From assembly GCA_947625665.1 (NCBI GenBank), contig CANQPF010000004.1, forward strand, positions 1-47,897: a stretch of 47,897 nt of DNA. The letters are read 5' to 3'. The stretch is from an uncultured Clostridia bacterium. GTDB lineage: Bacteria; Bacillota; Clostridia; TANB77; CAG-508. A model generated the notes under the pieces. The model did not search any database, was not told the DNA's origin, and worked only from the letters and a program-made list of their open reading frames with translations. A program made the position numbers and the translations under genes. Below are positions 16,083 through 25,943 of this stretch, piece after piece. Position 1 is the first letter of the stretch; the number at the start of each line of letters is the position of its first letter.

Positions 16083-16907
16083 TTAATATTTACCTAAAAT
16101 TCTTACATATATTCCTTTATCTTTTATCTCTTTAATTGCTACATTTTCATTTTTATCGTTATCTAATGATACATCTATCCAAAAAATATATTCTCCAAGA
16201 ACAGTTTTAGCTGGTCTAGATTCTATTTTTGTTAAATTTAAATTATATTTGTTAAAAATTTCAAGAACGTTATACAAAGCTCCTGGCCTATCTTTTACAG
16301 AAAAAATCATTGACATCTTTTTTTTATTACTATTTTCTTTTTGTATTTTCCCTAATATCCAAAATCTAGTTTTATTTGCATTATTATCTTGGATACTTTC
16401 TTTTATTAAATGTAAATTATATTCTTTAAGACATGCAATATTTCCTATACAAGCTATTTTTTTACTATTTTCAATACTAACTTTTTTTGCGGCACCAGCT
16501 GTACTTTCTACAGGTACAACAGTTGCATTTTTTAAATATTTTTCTATAAAAGCTGAGCATTGAGCTATTGCTTGAGGATGTGAATATACTACTTCAATGT
16601 CTTTTAAATCACATTTTACATTAGCCATTAAGTTTTGCTTTATTTCTAATAAAATTTCTGATACCACTTGTACTTCTATATCTTCATTTTGAATTAATGT
16701 ATCTATTGCATCAGTTACACAACCTTGTAATGAGTTTTCAATTGGTACAACAGCTTCTTCTATCTTGTCTTCTGCTAAAGCTATTATCGTTTCCTGGATT
16801 GTTTTAAACTCCACTAACTGTTTTTCTATTTCAGCGTCTTTTTTACAGTATTCAGTAGCCGCTTCATGTGAAAAAGTTGCCTTTGGTCCTAAATAACCTA
16901 TTTTCAT
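16083..16907 (-). CDS. pheA: Prephenate dehydratase with ACT regulatory domain
   Basis: PheA converts prephenate to phenylpyruvate. The catalytic part begins KIGYLGPKATFSHEAA and carries IENSLQGCVTDAID and the TRF motif in NANKTRFWILGK. The ACT domain (about residues 195-274) includes DRPGALYNVLEIF and the ESRP motif that binds phenylalanine for feedback inhibition. At 274 aa it is a stand-alone dehydratase without a chorismate mutase domain. Its place inside a pyrimidine operon is unusual. Together with the T-box on pheST, the window holds two separate phenylalanine-sensing points. Confidence 0.95.
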   Translation of the reverse strand: MKIGYLGPKATFSHEAATEYCKKDAEIEKQLVEFKTIQETIIALAEDKIEEAVVPIENSLQGCVTDAIDTLIQNEDIEVQVVSEILLEIKQNLMANVKCDLKDIEVVYSHPQAIAQCSAFIEKYLKNATVVPVESTAGAAKKVSIENSKKIACIGNIACLKEYNLHLIKESIQDNNANKTRFWILGKIQKENSNKKKMSMIFSVKDRPGALYNVLEIFNKYNLNLTKIESRPAKTVLGEYIFWIDVSLDNDKNENVAIKEIKDKGIYVRILGKY

Positions 16908-16920
16908 TTTATCATCCCTT

Positions 16921-17829
16921 CTAATTCATTTCTACCTTGCCTACTATTTCATTCACATCTTTAATATTATATTTTTTCATGTATTTTTCAATTCCATCAA
17001 TAGTATTAATACTTGTATATGGATCTATGAAATTTCCTGCTCCAATTGAAATTGCATTGGCTCCTGCTAACATAAACTCGATTGCATCTTCTCCATTTAC
17101 AATTCCACCCATTCCAAGAATAGGAATATTAACAGCTTGAGCAACTTGATAAACCATTCTAACTGCCACTGGTTTTATAGCTGGACCTGAAAGTCCTCCT
17201 GTATTATTGGCAAGTATTGGTTTCTTTTTATCAATATCTATTTTCATTCCTAATAGAGTATTTATTAAAGATACACCATCTGCTCCTGCATCTTCTACTG
17301 CTTTTGCTATTGAAGCAATATCTGTCACATTTGGAGTTAGTTTTACAATAAGTGGTTTATCTAGTACTTTTCTAACTTCTGAAGTAACTTGTTTTACTCC
17401 TTCATACGTATTTCCAAAAGCCATACATCCTGCCTTTACATTTGGACAAGATAAATTCAATTCAACTCCGTCAATATCTAGAGTGTTTAATATTTTGCAT
17501 AATTCAACATATTCATCAATCGTACTTCCACAAGCATTTACAATTATTGCTGTGTCATATTTTCTTAAAAAAGGTAAGTCATATTTGGCAAAAAATTCTA
17601 CTCCTGGATTTTGTAATCCTATACTATTTAACATACCACTAGAAGTTTCACAAACTCTAGGTGGCTTATTTCCACTCCTAGGTTTTAAAGATGTACCTTT
17701 TGTAATTACAGCTCCTAGTTTACTTAAGTCAAAAAATTGACTATACTCTCTTCCGTATCCAAAAGTTCCTGAAGCTACTGTTACTGGATTTTTCATTTCA
17801 ATTCCTGCAAAATTAATTTTTGTATTCAT
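16921..17829 (-). CDS. pyrD: Dihydroorotate dehydrogenase B, catalytic subunit
   Basis: PyrD (class 1B) oxidises dihydroorotate to orotate with FMN and passes electrons through PyrK to NAD+. Residues TVASGTFGYGREYSQFFDL, the active-site Cys in ELNLSCPNVKAG, LIVKLTPNVTDI and PILGMGGIVNGEDAIEF are typical. Length is 302 aa. The start codon overlaps the pyrK stop by one base (TAATG), implying translational coupling and equal amounts of the two subunits. Confidence 0.96.
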   Translation of the reverse strand: MNTKINFAGIEMKNPVTVASGTFGYGREYSQFFDLSKLGAVITKGTSLKPRSGNKPPRVCETSSGMLNSIGLQNPGVEFFAKYDLPFLRKYDTAIIVNACGSTIDEYVELCKILNTLDIDGVELNLSCPNVKAGCMAFGNTYEGVKQVTSEVRKVLDKPLIVKLTPNVTDIASIAKAVEDAGADGVSLINTLLGMKIDIDKKKPILANNTGGLSGPAIKPVAVRMVYQVAQAVNIPILGMGGIVNGEDAIEFMLAGANAISIGAGNFIDPYTSINTIDGIEKYMKKYNIKDVNEIVGKVEMN

Positions 17830-18620
17830 TAAATTTCTACCTCCTTTGCTTCAAAAACTGGCCCTGCTTTACATACATGCCAATAGTCTGGTGCGTCTTC
17901 TGGAGTTCCTGCTTTTTTCACTGCACATCCTAGACAAACTCCAACTCCACATCCCATTCTTTCTTCTAAAGATAATTGACATGGGATATCTTTTTCTAAA
18001 GCTAATTTTTGTACTGCTTTTAACATTGGTAATGGTCCACATGCATATATAGAGTCAACTTTTCCTTCATCTATATCTTTTTCTAAATAAGTAATTGCAA
18101 ATCCTTCTTTAGCATAAGATCCATCGTCAGTTGTCAAAGTAAATTCATCTGCAACTTTTTTAAATTCATCTTCTAGTACTACAAACTCTTTACTTCTAAA
18201 TCCAAGGTATATATTGACATTTTTGTCGTCTTTTTTTGCACTTTTAGCTAATTCATATAAAGGAAATACTCCTATTCCACCTCCAATAACAGCTAAATTA
18301 TTAAAGTTATCATATCTAAATTCTCTATTTCCTAGAGGTCCTAAAAGGTCAATTTTTGTTCCAATCTCCTTTTTAGACAAAATTTCAGTTCCTTTTCCTT
18401 TTACTTGAAAAATCATTTCCAAAATACCATTTTCTTTATCCATATTATATATGCTTATAGGTCTTCTTAAAAATGGTTCAACTTGTTCAGAAACTCTTAC
18501 TTGAATAAAATGACCTGGTTTTGCATCTTTTACTATTTCAGGTGCCTTCATAGTAATTTTAAATATATCAGACTTTAATTGTTCTTTTCCAATTAATTCC
18601 GCTAACTCTTTTTTTGCCAT
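17829..18620 (-). CDS. pyrK: Dihydroorotate dehydrogenase B, electron transfer subunit
   Basis: PyrK carries FAD and a [2Fe-2S] cluster and links PyrD to NAD+. The FAD/NAD region shows FLRRPISIYNMD, AVIGGGIGVFPLYELA and CGPLPMLKAVQKLA. Cluster cysteines are in ERMGCGVGVCLGCAVK and the later YWHVCKAGPVF. Length is 263 aa. It stands directly upstream of pyrD with a one-base overlap. Confidence 0.96.
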   Translation of the reverse strand: MAKKELAELIGKEQLKSDIFKITMKAPEIVKDAKPGHFIQVRVSEQVEPFLRRPISIYNMDKENGILEMIFQVKGKGTEILSKKEIGTKIDLLGPLGNREFRYDNFNNLAVIGGGIGVFPLYELAKSAKKDDKNVNIYLGFRSKEFVVLEDEFKKVADEFTLTTDDGSYAKEGFAITYLEKDIDEGKVDSIYACGPLPMLKAVQKLALEKDIPCQLSLEERMGCGVGVCLGCAVKKAGTPEDAPDYWHVCKAGPVFEAKEVEI

Positions 18621-18638
18621 TTCATACCTCCTTTAAAA

Positions 18639-19967
18639 TTATAATAATACTATCCAATTTGATGTTACTATCATCACTATTGCTAGTGTAAATATTATAC
18701 TATACTCTATATTTGCTATTTTTCTATTGTTTTCCATCCTTTTATCTAATTCAAACCCAATAAAAGTTATACCAACAAATAAATTTAATAGCATATATCT
18801 AAAATCCATTGTACAACCATAAGGTAATTTTATATTTACTGAAATAAAACTAATCCAACTAAATATATTTAATACTAGCAAAGTATATTTCCAAATATTA
18901 TTTTTTTTATTTGTGCATTTAATATTCTTTGCAGTACAAAAAATACTATATATTATTAAAATTATATTAGTATATAATGCTATGTAATAAAATTTATTTA
19001 AAATTAATTGCTTTGTTTCTACTACTGTCCAAGAAAATTCGCCAAATAATGAACATTTTAGTAAATATGTAGGGATATTATAATCCATTACAGGATTACA
19101 AAACATTGTATTTATCTCATTTGAAACTGGTTTTAGTCTGTCCCAGATACTGTAATTTCCAACATAAAGATTCTTACTTTTAGGATCCGCTATATACATT
19201 ATAGGTTGTCCAAATAAAATATAATTTCTTATCGGATACCATAACCCTATTGGAAGCGATATACACCCAAAAAAGATATACATTTTTATATATTTTAATA
19301 ACACTTTATTTTTATCTTTGCTTTCTTTTATTTCTTTATATAATTTTCTTAAAAATACAAAAATTATTGGAACTGCAATAACTGCTGCTGACAATTTAGT
19401 CATTACGGCTAATCCTGTAACTATTGCTAATATTGCAATATTAGTCATAGTATCTTTTTTATACCATTTTATCAATCTCCATATACTAACCAAAGAAAGC
19501 ATTAAACATAATTCATCATTATTTATACTCCCCGATAAAATTATAAGTGTTGGATGGAACGTTACTAAAAACATTAACAACAGTTTAACTTTATTATTTA
19601 ATTTGAGTTCATCCAAAATTTTATAAAATATGTATATTATTATAATAGAATATATCAATGTTAAATATTGCAATGATTCATTAAGCTGTTCTTGATTATT
19701 ATAAAAGTTATTAAAAATTTTCAACCAAAAAGCATTCATTATCTGACTTAGCGGTGGATGATAATACTGTTCTTCATTACTATTTGGTAAATGACCTTCT
19801 TCAAATATTATATATGCATATTTTAAAGATCCTTTTCCACTAGCTATAACAACATCATGTTGCCTTTGGTTATATGGTGTTTTATTTATATAAATAATTC
19901 TTACAACAATTCCTAAAATTACAATTAATATAATTAAAATATCTACAATTTTTGTTCTTTTGTTCAT
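18639..19967 (-). CDS. Polytopic GT-C type glycosyltransferase (PMT/ArnT-like)
   Basis: The 442-aa product has about ten hydrophobic segments. The first extracytoplasmic loop carries RQHDVV with an acidic residue in the position expected for the GT-C catalytic Asp, followed by YYHPPLSQIMNAFWLK, as in protein-O-mannosyltransferase and ArnT relatives. Such enzymes transfer a sugar from a polyprenyl-phosphate carrier at the outer face of the membrane. The acceptor is unknown. It lies inside the pyrimidine operon (18 bases before pyrK), which may tie glycan synthesis to pyrimidine supply or may be chance. Confidence 0.75.
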   Translation of the reverse strand: MNKRTKIVDILIILIVILGIVVRIIYINKTPYNQRQHDVVIASGKGSLKYAYIIFEEGHLPNSNEEQYYHPPLSQIMNAFWLKIFNNFYNNQEQLNESLQYLTLIYSIIIIYIFYKILDELKLNNKVKLLLMFLVTFHPTLIILSGSINNDELCLMLSLVSIWRLIKWYKKDTMTNIAILAIVTGLAVMTKLSAAVIAVPIIFVFLRKLYKEIKESKDKNKVLLKYIKMYIFFGCISLPIGLWYPIRNYILFGQPIMYIADPKSKNLYVGNYSIWDRLKPVSNEINTMFCNPVMDYNIPTYLLKCSLFGEFSWTVVETKQLILNKFYYIALYTNIILIIYSIFCTAKNIKCTNKKNNIWKYTLLVLNIFSWISFISVNIKLPYGCTMDFRYMLLNLFVGITFIGFELDKRMENNRKIANIEYSIIFTLAIVMIVTSNWIVLL

Positions 19968-20011
19968 TATTTTTACTTTCCTTTTTAGGTATTTTTCTAT
20001 ATACTTTTAAA

Positions 20012-20530
20012 CTATACATGCTTTAATTTTCTCATTCTTGTCCACTTTTCTGGACTTTTTCTGACTTCTTCAGCTACTTTATCTATATTTAAATCTGATA
20101 CATCGTCAATTAATTTCTCAACTAATTCAAAAGAAATAAGTTGAGGTTCTCCTTCTTTAAAATATACTTTTCCTCTTATTTTTTCTGGTAGAGTTACTTT
20201 ATATTTATTCATTAAATGCCTATTGGTCAAGTCAAAGTCATTATGCATAATCTCTTTCGCAGTTTTTTCTATATATCTATTATAAAACAAATAGTCTGTT
20301 AATAAGTGAAGAAAATATCCTCTGTTAAAGCTATTATCAATATTATTTACCTTTAAGTATTCAGCTATATTAGATTTTGAACTTTTAGGGCCATAATGAG
20401 TTAAAGATTTGTCTTTAACTCCATCAGGTTCTATTACACCATTAATAAATTCTTCGTAATTTTCTTTTTTATCACTATGCTTTCTTAGGTATTCTTCTGC
20501 AATTGCTAAATGTATTACATATCCTGGCAT
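20012..20530 (-). CDS. Putative zinc-dependent phospholipase C-like hydrolase
   Basis: The 172-aa product has spaced His/Asp residues that could form a metal site: GYVIHLAIAEEY, VIEPDGVKD, LTHYG and GYFLHLLTDYLFYNR. This pattern recalls the zinc-dependent phospholipase C/S1-P1 group as found in small bacterial homologues. No signal peptide is evident, so it is probably cytoplasmic. The substrate is unknown. I prefer the second ATG, because GGAG lies only two bases from the ORF-track start but eight from this one. It sits between pyrF and the glycosyltransferase gene. Confidence 0.6.
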   Translation of the reverse strand: MPGYVIHLAIAEEYLRKHSDKKENYEEFINGVIEPDGVKDKSLTHYGPKSSKSNIAEYLKVNNIDNSFNRGYFLHLLTDYLFYNRYIEKTAKEIMHNDFDLTNRHLMNKYKVTLPEKIRGKVYFKEGEPQLISFELVEKLIDDVSDLNIDKVAEEVRKSPEKWTRMRKLKHV

Positions 20531-20554
20531 AATCATTTCTCCTTCTATAAACTT

Positions 20555-21469
20555 TTATTTTTTTATATATTTATTAAGTTCATCTCTCATCCTTAAAGCT
20601 TCTTGCCTAGTTGCTTTTGCATAATCTTTTTCGTCAAATTCACTTTTTTGATATGCACACATTAGACTTCTAGAAGCATTTATAATTCCGCCTAATCCAT
20701 TATCATCAAATCCAAGTGCGATATCTTCCGCTTTTCCTCCTTGAGCACCATATCCAGGTATTAAAAAATATGTATGCTTTGCAATCTTTCTAATTTGTTT
20801 TAGTTGTTCTGGATAAGTTGCTCCAACTACTGCTGCAATACTACTATATCCATTTTCTCCTATAAGTTCTTCTCCCCATTTTTCAACTAATTCAGCTACT
20901 TGCATATATACTTCTTTACCATTTTCTAATTTTAAATCTTGTAATTCCCCTGAAGATGGATTAGAAGTTTTTACTAAAATAAAAATTCCTTTATTATATT
21001 TTTTGCAATCTTCTATAAAAGGTTTTACACAGTCTGTACCCATATATGGATTAACTGTTACAAAATCAACATTGAAAATTTCTTTTTCTTCTATTCCTAT
21101 TGGAGTTTTTCCTAAAAATGCATTTGAATATCCTTGTGCTGTTGAACCAATGTCTCCCCTTTTTACATCTGCTATAACTATCATTCCTTTTTGTTTAGCA
21201 TATTTACATGTTTCTTCAAAAGCTTTAATTCCAGGAATTCCAAACATCTCATAAAATGCTATCTGTGGTTTTACAGCTGGTATAATATCATATGTTGCAT
21301 CTATTAATGCTTTATTATATTCAATTATTGCATCTGCAATTCCTTCCAAATTATTTGAAAACTTCTCGGTTACACATTTAGGCAACATATCATATCTTGG
21401 ATCTAATCCCATAACAGTAGGATTATCTGTCTTTCTTATATTTTCAATTAATCTATCAATTGCATTCAT
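20555..21469 (-). CDS. pyrF: Orotidine 5'-phosphate decarboxylase
   Basis: PyrF removes CO2 from OMP to give UMP, the last step of the pathway. At 304 aa it belongs to the longer type 2 subfamily. The catalytic signature is IVIADVKRGDIGSTAQGYSNAF; MGLDPRYDMLP at the N-terminus and YFLIPGYGAQGGKAED in the phosphate loop agree. It follows pyrC by 14 bases. Confidence 0.96.
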   Translation of the reverse strand: MNAIDRLIENIRKTDNPTVMGLDPRYDMLPKCVTEKFSNNLEGIADAIIEYNKALIDATYDIIPAVKPQIAFYEMFGIPGIKAFEETCKYAKQKGMIVIADVKRGDIGSTAQGYSNAFLGKTPIGIEEKEIFNVDFVTVNPYMGTDCVKPFIEDCKKYNKGIFILVKTSNPSSGELQDLKLENGKEVYMQVAELVEKWGEELIGENGYSSIAAVVGATYPEQLKQIRKIAKHTYFLIPGYGAQGGKAEDIALGFDDNGLGGIINASRSLMCAYQKSEFDEKDYAKATRQEALRMRDELNKYIKK

Positions 21470-21483
21470 TTATTTTCCTCCTA

Positions 21484-22758
21484 TTACCCCTTATATACAA
21501 TTTTACCGCTAACTATTGTGTATTTAACTTTTCCCTTTAATTCTTTTCCTATGAATGGACTATTTTTTGATTTAGAAACAATCATTTCTTTTGTGTATGT
21601 ATAGGTTTCATTTGGATCAAAAATTGTAATATCTGCTACTTTTCCTTCTTCTATTGTTCCTCTATCAATATTTAATAATTTTGCTGGATTGTATGAATTT
21701 AATTTTACTAAATCTAAATAACTTAAATACCCTGCATCAACTAAATTCATTATTTCTGCTGAAAGAGCTGTTTCGAATCCTATTATTCCGTTCGGAGCTG
21801 TTTCTAAACCTTTTGCTTTCTCCTCTTCTGCATGTGGGGCATGGTCCGTAATTATTGCATCAATAGTCCCTTCTTTTAGTCCTTCTATAATGGCTTGTCT
21901 ATCTTTTTCTTCTCTTAAAGGTGGGTTCATTTTTGCATTTACTCCTGATTTCTTAACTTCATCAACTGTAAAGCTAAAATAATGTGGACAAGTTTCACAG
22001 GTAATCTTTGCCCCTCTTTTCTTAGCATCTCTCACCATATTTTTAGTTGTCTTAGTGCTAATATGACAAATATGAGCTCTTACATTATTTGTTTCTGAAA
22101 TCACAATTTCTCTAGCAGCCATTATTTCTTCTGCTTCTGGTAAAACTCCTTCAACCCCTAGTTCTTCTGCAACTTTTCCTGCATTTATCGCTCCTGCTGC
22201 AACTGATTTTTCTTCACAATGTGAAGCCACGAAAGTTCCTAATTTATCAGCTTCTATTATAGCATTTCTCATCATTCTACTATTTACAACTGGCATTCCA
22301 TCATCTGAGAATGCAATTGCTCCTGCTTCTTTTAATTCTTTATAGTTAACAGCTTCTTCACCCTTTTCTCCTTTAGAAACTGATGCATATGGTAAAACAT
22401 TACATAAGTTAACTCTTTTAGCTTCTGATATTATTTTTTGCAATACTTCTACATTATCAGGCGTTGGTTTTGTATTAGGCATTGGACAAATTGTTGTAAA
22501 TCCCCCTGCCACTGCACTTTTGCTTCCTGTTTCTATTGTTTCTTTATATTCAAATCCAGGTTCTCTTAGGTGACAATGCATATCAATCATTCCTGGAATA
22601 ATATTTAACCCTGTGCAGTCAATAATTTCTGCATTTTCATTTAAGTTTATTTCTTCTTTAATTTCTTTTACAATATCATTTTCTATTAAAATATCCCTTT
22701 TCCCATTAGTGCTAGTCTTATAGTCAATTACGTTACCATTTTTCAATAGTACATTCAT
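21484..22758 (-). CDS. pyrC: Dihydroorotase
   Basis: PyrC cyclises carbamoyl aspartate to dihydroorotate. It is an amidohydrolase with metal ligands in DMHCHLREPG (HxH), AHICHISTK and IITDHAPHAEEE; CPMPNTKPTPDN is also characteristic. I set the start at the ATG with GGAGG upstream, giving 424 aa. The longer ORF-track form begins inside the promoter. This is the first gene of the nine-gene operon. No PyrR-type attenuator is visible in its roughly 23-base leader. Confidence 0.95.
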   Translation of the reverse strand: MNVLLKNGNVIDYKTSTNGKRDILIENDIVKEIKEEINLNENAEIIDCTGLNIIPGMIDMHCHLREPGFEYKETIETGSKSAVAGGFTTICPMPNTKPTPDNVEVLQKIISEAKRVNLCNVLPYASVSKGEKGEEAVNYKELKEAGAIAFSDDGMPVVNSRMMRNAIIEADKLGTFVASHCEEKSVAAGAINAGKVAEELGVEGVLPEAEEIMAAREIVISETNNVRAHICHISTKTTKNMVRDAKKRGAKITCETCPHYFSFTVDEVKKSGVNAKMNPPLREEKDRQAIIEGLKEGTIDAIITDHAPHAEEEKAKGLETAPNGIIGFETALSAEIMNLVDAGYLSYLDLVKLNSYNPAKLLNIDRGTIEEGKVADITIFDPNETYTYTKEMIVSKSKNSPFIGKELKGKVKYTIVSGKIVYKG

Positions 22759-22787
22759 ACATTTACCTCCATTTAATATTTGCCATA

Positions 22788-22816
22788 ATTCTATCATCTT
22801 TTCCCCTTTTTTTCAA
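22788..22816 (-). promoter_or_regulatory. Promoter of the pyrC operon
   Basis: Reverse strand: TTGAAA, 17-base spacer, TAGAAT. The start would lie near 22781. Its -35 box is only 10 bases from that of the divergent pyrE-like gene, so one regulator bound between them could control both. Confidence 0.8.
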
Positions 22817-22826
22817 CATAGGTCAG

Positions 22827-22855
22827 TTGACATTTACGTGTTTTTTATGTATAAA
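22827..22855 (+). promoter_or_regulatory. Promoter of the pyrE-like gene
   Basis: Consensus TTGACA, 17-base spacer, TATAAA, about 45 bases before the ATG. Confidence 0.85.
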
Positions 22856-22900
22856 TATGTTGTAATATCTTAAGAGATTTTATAATTAAGGAGGAATATT

Positions 22901-23758
22901 ATGTCTGATATTAGAACATATTTATTTGAAACAAATGCAATAAGAATATGTGAAGAAAATAAACCTTTTTGGTATACTTCTGGAAAAATAGGGCCTTACT
23001 TTGTTAATACACATTTTATTTATGGTTCTGAAAAAGATGCTGTAGAACTATTAAATTTTATTGACATGGCTTTATCTGATAAATTAACCTTACCTAATAA
23101 AGTTTTTCAAAAAGTTTTAGACCAGTATAAGACTAATGAAATTTATCAAAATGTTGTAAATACAATAAAAAATTATATTGAAGAAAAGATTGATATATAT
23201 CAAATCGATTATATATCTGGTGGTGAGAGAAGAGATTGGTTCTTTTCTAATATTCTCGCCTATCTACTAGATAAACCTCATATATCAATCTATAAAGATT
23301 TATCTACTGTTGTAAGTGATAGTAAATTTGAATCCTCAGAAACTATTACATCTTTAGAAGGAAAAAAGGTTTTACATGTTGCTGATTTAATTACAGTAGC
23401 TTCAAGCTATCTAAGAGCTTGGATTCCAGCAATAGAAAACCTAGGTTCCAAAATTTGTTGGTCTTGTAGCGTTGTAGACCGTATGCAAGGAGGAACAGAA
23501 AAAATTAATGAAAAAGGTATCAAATCTTATTCACTTATTAATATAAACTTAGACCTTTTTGAAAAAGCTTTAGAGTTAAATGTAATTAATGAAAATCAAT
23601 TACAAATGTTAGAAGATTTTATCGCAGATCCTGATGGCACAATGAGACAATTTTTAATAGACCATCCAGAGTTTTTAGAAACCGCATTAAATTCGGATGA
23701 AAAAACCAAAGCTCGTGCACAACTCTTACTTGATAACAATTTATATGATTTAAATTAA
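22901..23758 (+). CDS. Orotate phosphoribosyltransferase-like protein (divergent PyrE)
   Basis: The N-terminus IRICEENKPFWYTSGKIGPYFVNTHFIYG recalls PyrE, and YISGGERRDWFFSNILAYLLDKPHISIYKD fits the phosphoribosyltransferase core. The PRPP loop, normally VEDVITTGGS-like, reads VLHVADLITVASSYLRAWI, so the acidic pair and TTG are changed. At 285 aa it is longer than usual PyrE (about 210), with an insert near residues 60-110 and a C-terminal helical tail. It diverges from the pyr operon, which otherwise lacks pyrE, and this supports a role in making OMP. It could instead be a regulatory or specialised paralogue. AAGGAGG precedes the ATG. Confidence 0.65.
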   Translation: MSDIRTYLFETNAIRICEENKPFWYTSGKIGPYFVNTHFIYGSEKDAVELLNFIDMALSDKLTLPNKVFQKVLDQYKTNEIYQNVVNTIKNYIEEKIDIYQIDYISGGERRDWFFSNILAYLLDKPHISIYKDLSTVVSDSKFESSETITSLEGKKVLHVADLITVASSYLRAWIPAIENLGSKICWSCSVVDRMQGGTEKINEKGIKSYSLININLDLFEKALELNVINENQLQMLEDFIADPDGTMRQFLIDHPEFLETALNSDEKTKARAQLLLDNNLYDLN

Positions 23759-23818
23759 GAAATTTAATATTATTACAATTTGCTCCGCAACCGCACGAAT
23801 ATAAAAAACTTAATCTTG

Positions 23819-23895
23819 TTGTATACGTCAAAATCTTGCGATTTTTCCTATACAATACAAAAAGAAACCGCTTCACATTTATGCGGTTTCTTTTT
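23819..23895. terminator. Double hairpin terminator shared by the pyrE-like gene and clpX
   Basis: A first hairpin has TTGTATA..TATACAA with inner AAAATC..GATTTT (23819-23855). The main one (23859-23895) pairs AAAAAGAAACCGC perfectly with GCGGTTTCTTTTT across 11 bases and works on both strands. The clpX stop codon lies in its loop, and one arm encodes the final Lys-Glu-Thr-Ala of ClpX. The 23759-23818 stretch has no gene. Confidence 0.9.
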
Positions 23896-25207
23896 GTTTA
23901 TGTTGTGGCACTTCTCTTTTTGCCTTTTTATTATTTTTATTAAATCTCTGTTTATTTTCATTTATAATTATTTCTGGATCTTTACCTTCTAAAACTGTTT
24001 CTTTAGTTATAATACATTTTTCAATTTTTTCATTTGAAGGTATTTCAAACATGATGTCTCTCATTATTTCTTCTATTATTGAACGCAAACCTCTTGCTCC
24101 TGTTTTTCTCTCTATTGCTTTGTCTACAATAGCACCAATTGCATCATCTGTGAATACTAATTCCACTTCATCGATTTCAAATAATTTTTTATATTGTTTT
24201 ATTAATGCATTTTTAGGCTCTACTAATATCTTCATTAAAGCTTTTTTATCTAGTTCTTTTAAAGTTGCTATTATTGGTAATCTTCCTATAAATTCTGGAA
24301 TTAGCCCAAATTTTAATAAGTCCTGTGGTAATAAATCCTTAAATACCGCATATTTACTAACTTTCTTTTCACTAGTAATTTTAGCTCCAAATCCTATTGA
24401 TTTTTTTCCTGTCCTTTCCTTTATTATGTCTTCTAATCCTTCAAATGCTCCTCCACAAATAAATAATATATTTTCTGTGTTAATTTGAATTAACTCTTGA
24501 TTAGGATGTTTTCTTCCACCTTGTGGTGGTACTGCTGCAGTTGTTCCTTCAATTATTTTCAATAATGATTGTTGAACACCTTCTCCACTAACATCCCTTG
24601 TTATTGATAAATTTTCTGCTTTTCTAGTTATTTTATCAATTTCATCTATATATATAATACCTCTTTCTGCCTTTTGAACATCTCCATCTGCTGCCTGAAT
24701 CAATTTTAGCAAAATATTTTCAACATCTTCACCGACATATCCGGCTTCGGTTAAAGTTGTAGCATCAGCTATTGCAAAAGGTACATTTAATATCCTTGCT
24801 AAGGTTTTCGCAAGTAAAGTTTTTCCACATCCTGTTGGTCCCAATAATAAAATATTGCTTTTTTGAATTTCAACTTCTTCTTTGTCACTATTAGCTTCTT
24901 CATGCGCAATACGCTTGTAATGATTATATACTGCAACTGATAAAGTTTTTTTTGCATTTTCTTGACCTATAACATAGTCATCTAAAATTTTCTTTATTTC
25001 TTTTGGGCTTGGAATTTTATCAAGATCATTCAATGTGTAGCCGGCTTCTGCGTCATCAAATAATTCTGCCTCAATGATGTTATTGCATAATTCTACACAT
25101 TCATCACATATATATACTCCTGGTCCTGCTACAATTTTTCTAACATTTTCTTGAGACTTTCCACAAAATGAACATCTCACTGATTTTGGTGTATCACTTT
25201 TTGCCAT
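23879..25207 (-). CDS. clpX: ATP-dependent Clp protease ATP-binding subunit ClpX
   Basis: ClpX unfolds tagged proteins, including tmRNA-tagged ones, and feeds them to ClpP. The N-terminal zinc domain is [25 protein letters not shown]. The AAA+ core has Walker [18 protein letters not shown], Walker [12 protein letters not shown] and the sensor/arginine region [21 protein letters not shown] matches the conserved loop that contacts ClpP. Length 442 aa is slightly long because of a basic C-terminal tail. It follows clpP by 22 bases. Confidence 0.98.
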   Translation of the reverse strand: MAKSDTPKSVRCSFCGKSQENVRKIVAGPGVYICDECVELCNNIIEAELFDDAEAGYTLNDLDKIPSPKEIKKILDDYVIGQENAKKTLSVAVYNHYKRIAHEEANSDKEEVEIQKSNILLLGPTGCGKTLLAKTLARILNVPFAIADATTLTEAGYVGEDVENILLKLIQAADGDVQKAERGIIYIDEIDKITRKAENLSITRDVSGEGVQQSLLKIIEGTTAAVPPQGGRKHPNQELIQINTENILFICGGAFEGLEDIIKERTGKKSIGFGAKITSEKKVSKYAVFKDLLPQDLLKFGLIPEFIGRLPIIATLKELDKKALMKILVEPKNALIKQYKKLFEIDEVELVFTDDAIGAIVDKAIERKTGARGLRSIIEEIMRDIMFEIPSNEKIEKCIITKETVLEGKDPEIIINENKQRFNKNNKKAKREVPQHKQKETA

Positions 25208-25229
25208 AAGTTTTTTCTCCTTTTATATT

Positions 25230-25838
25230 TTATTGTTTTCTTTTGTCCATGATTCCATCTATTAATCCATAATTTAGGGCTTCTTCTGCTGTCATATAAT
25301 TATCTCTTTCTGTATCTTTTTGGATTGTTTCAACAGTTTGCCCTGTTCTTTCACTTAGAAACTTATTTAATTTTTCTCTTGTTTTAACTAAATGATCTGC
25401 ATGGATTTTTATTTCTGTGGCTTGACCTGAAAGTCCCCCACCACCTATTAAAGGTTGATGTATTAATATTTCAGCATTTGGAGTAGCATATCTTTTACCT
25501 TTTTCTCCTGCTGCAAGAAGAGCTGCTCCCATACTTGCTGCCATCCCTATACAAATTGTTGAAACTGGGCATGTAATATAATTCATAGTATCTATAATTC
25601 CCATTCCATCTGTTATTGAACCTCCTGGTGAATTAATATATAAATTAATTTCTTTATCTGGATCTTCAGACTCTAAAAATAGTAATTGTGCAATTATTAA
25701 ACTAGAAGTTGTTGGATTAACATCTTCTCCTAAAAATATAATTCTATCTTTTAATAATCTTGAAAAGATATCATAAGATCTTTCTCCCTTACTTGTTTGC
25801 TCAATTACATAAGGTACTAAACTATTTTTTTCTAACAT
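25230..25838 (-). CDS. clpP: ATP-dependent Clp protease proteolytic subunit
   Basis: ClpP forms the 14-subunit serine protease chamber. Catalytic Ser is in [16 protein letters not shown] and His in [14 protein letters not shown]; the Asp follows in [19 protein letters not shown]. Length is 202 aa, normal. GGGAGG lies before the ATG. The tig-clpP-clpX order is a common bacterial arrangement. The gap to tig (25839-25943) has no clear terminator. Confidence 0.98.
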   Translation of the reverse strand: MLEKNSLVPYVIEQTSKGERSYDIFSRLLKDRIIFLGEDVNPTTSSLIIAQLLFLESEDPDKEINLYINSPGGSITDGMGIIDTMNYITCPVSTICIGMAASMGAALLAAGEKGKRYATPNAEILIHQPLIGGGGLSGQATEIKIHADHLVKTREKLNKFLSERTGQTVETIQKDTERDNYMTAEEALNYGLIDGIMDKRKQ

Positions 25839-25943
25839 TTATTTTCCTCCCTTGTATATTTTTAATTTCTTTACTAAATTGAGAAAGCCAGAGCTACAAC
25901 TACCAAAAGTTATATCCCCAACTTTACTACATTTAAGATTATA

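Noticed and set aside
22759-22900. PyrR-type attenuator or riboswitch before pyrC
   Set aside because: The predicted leader is only about 23 bases and has no stem-loop.
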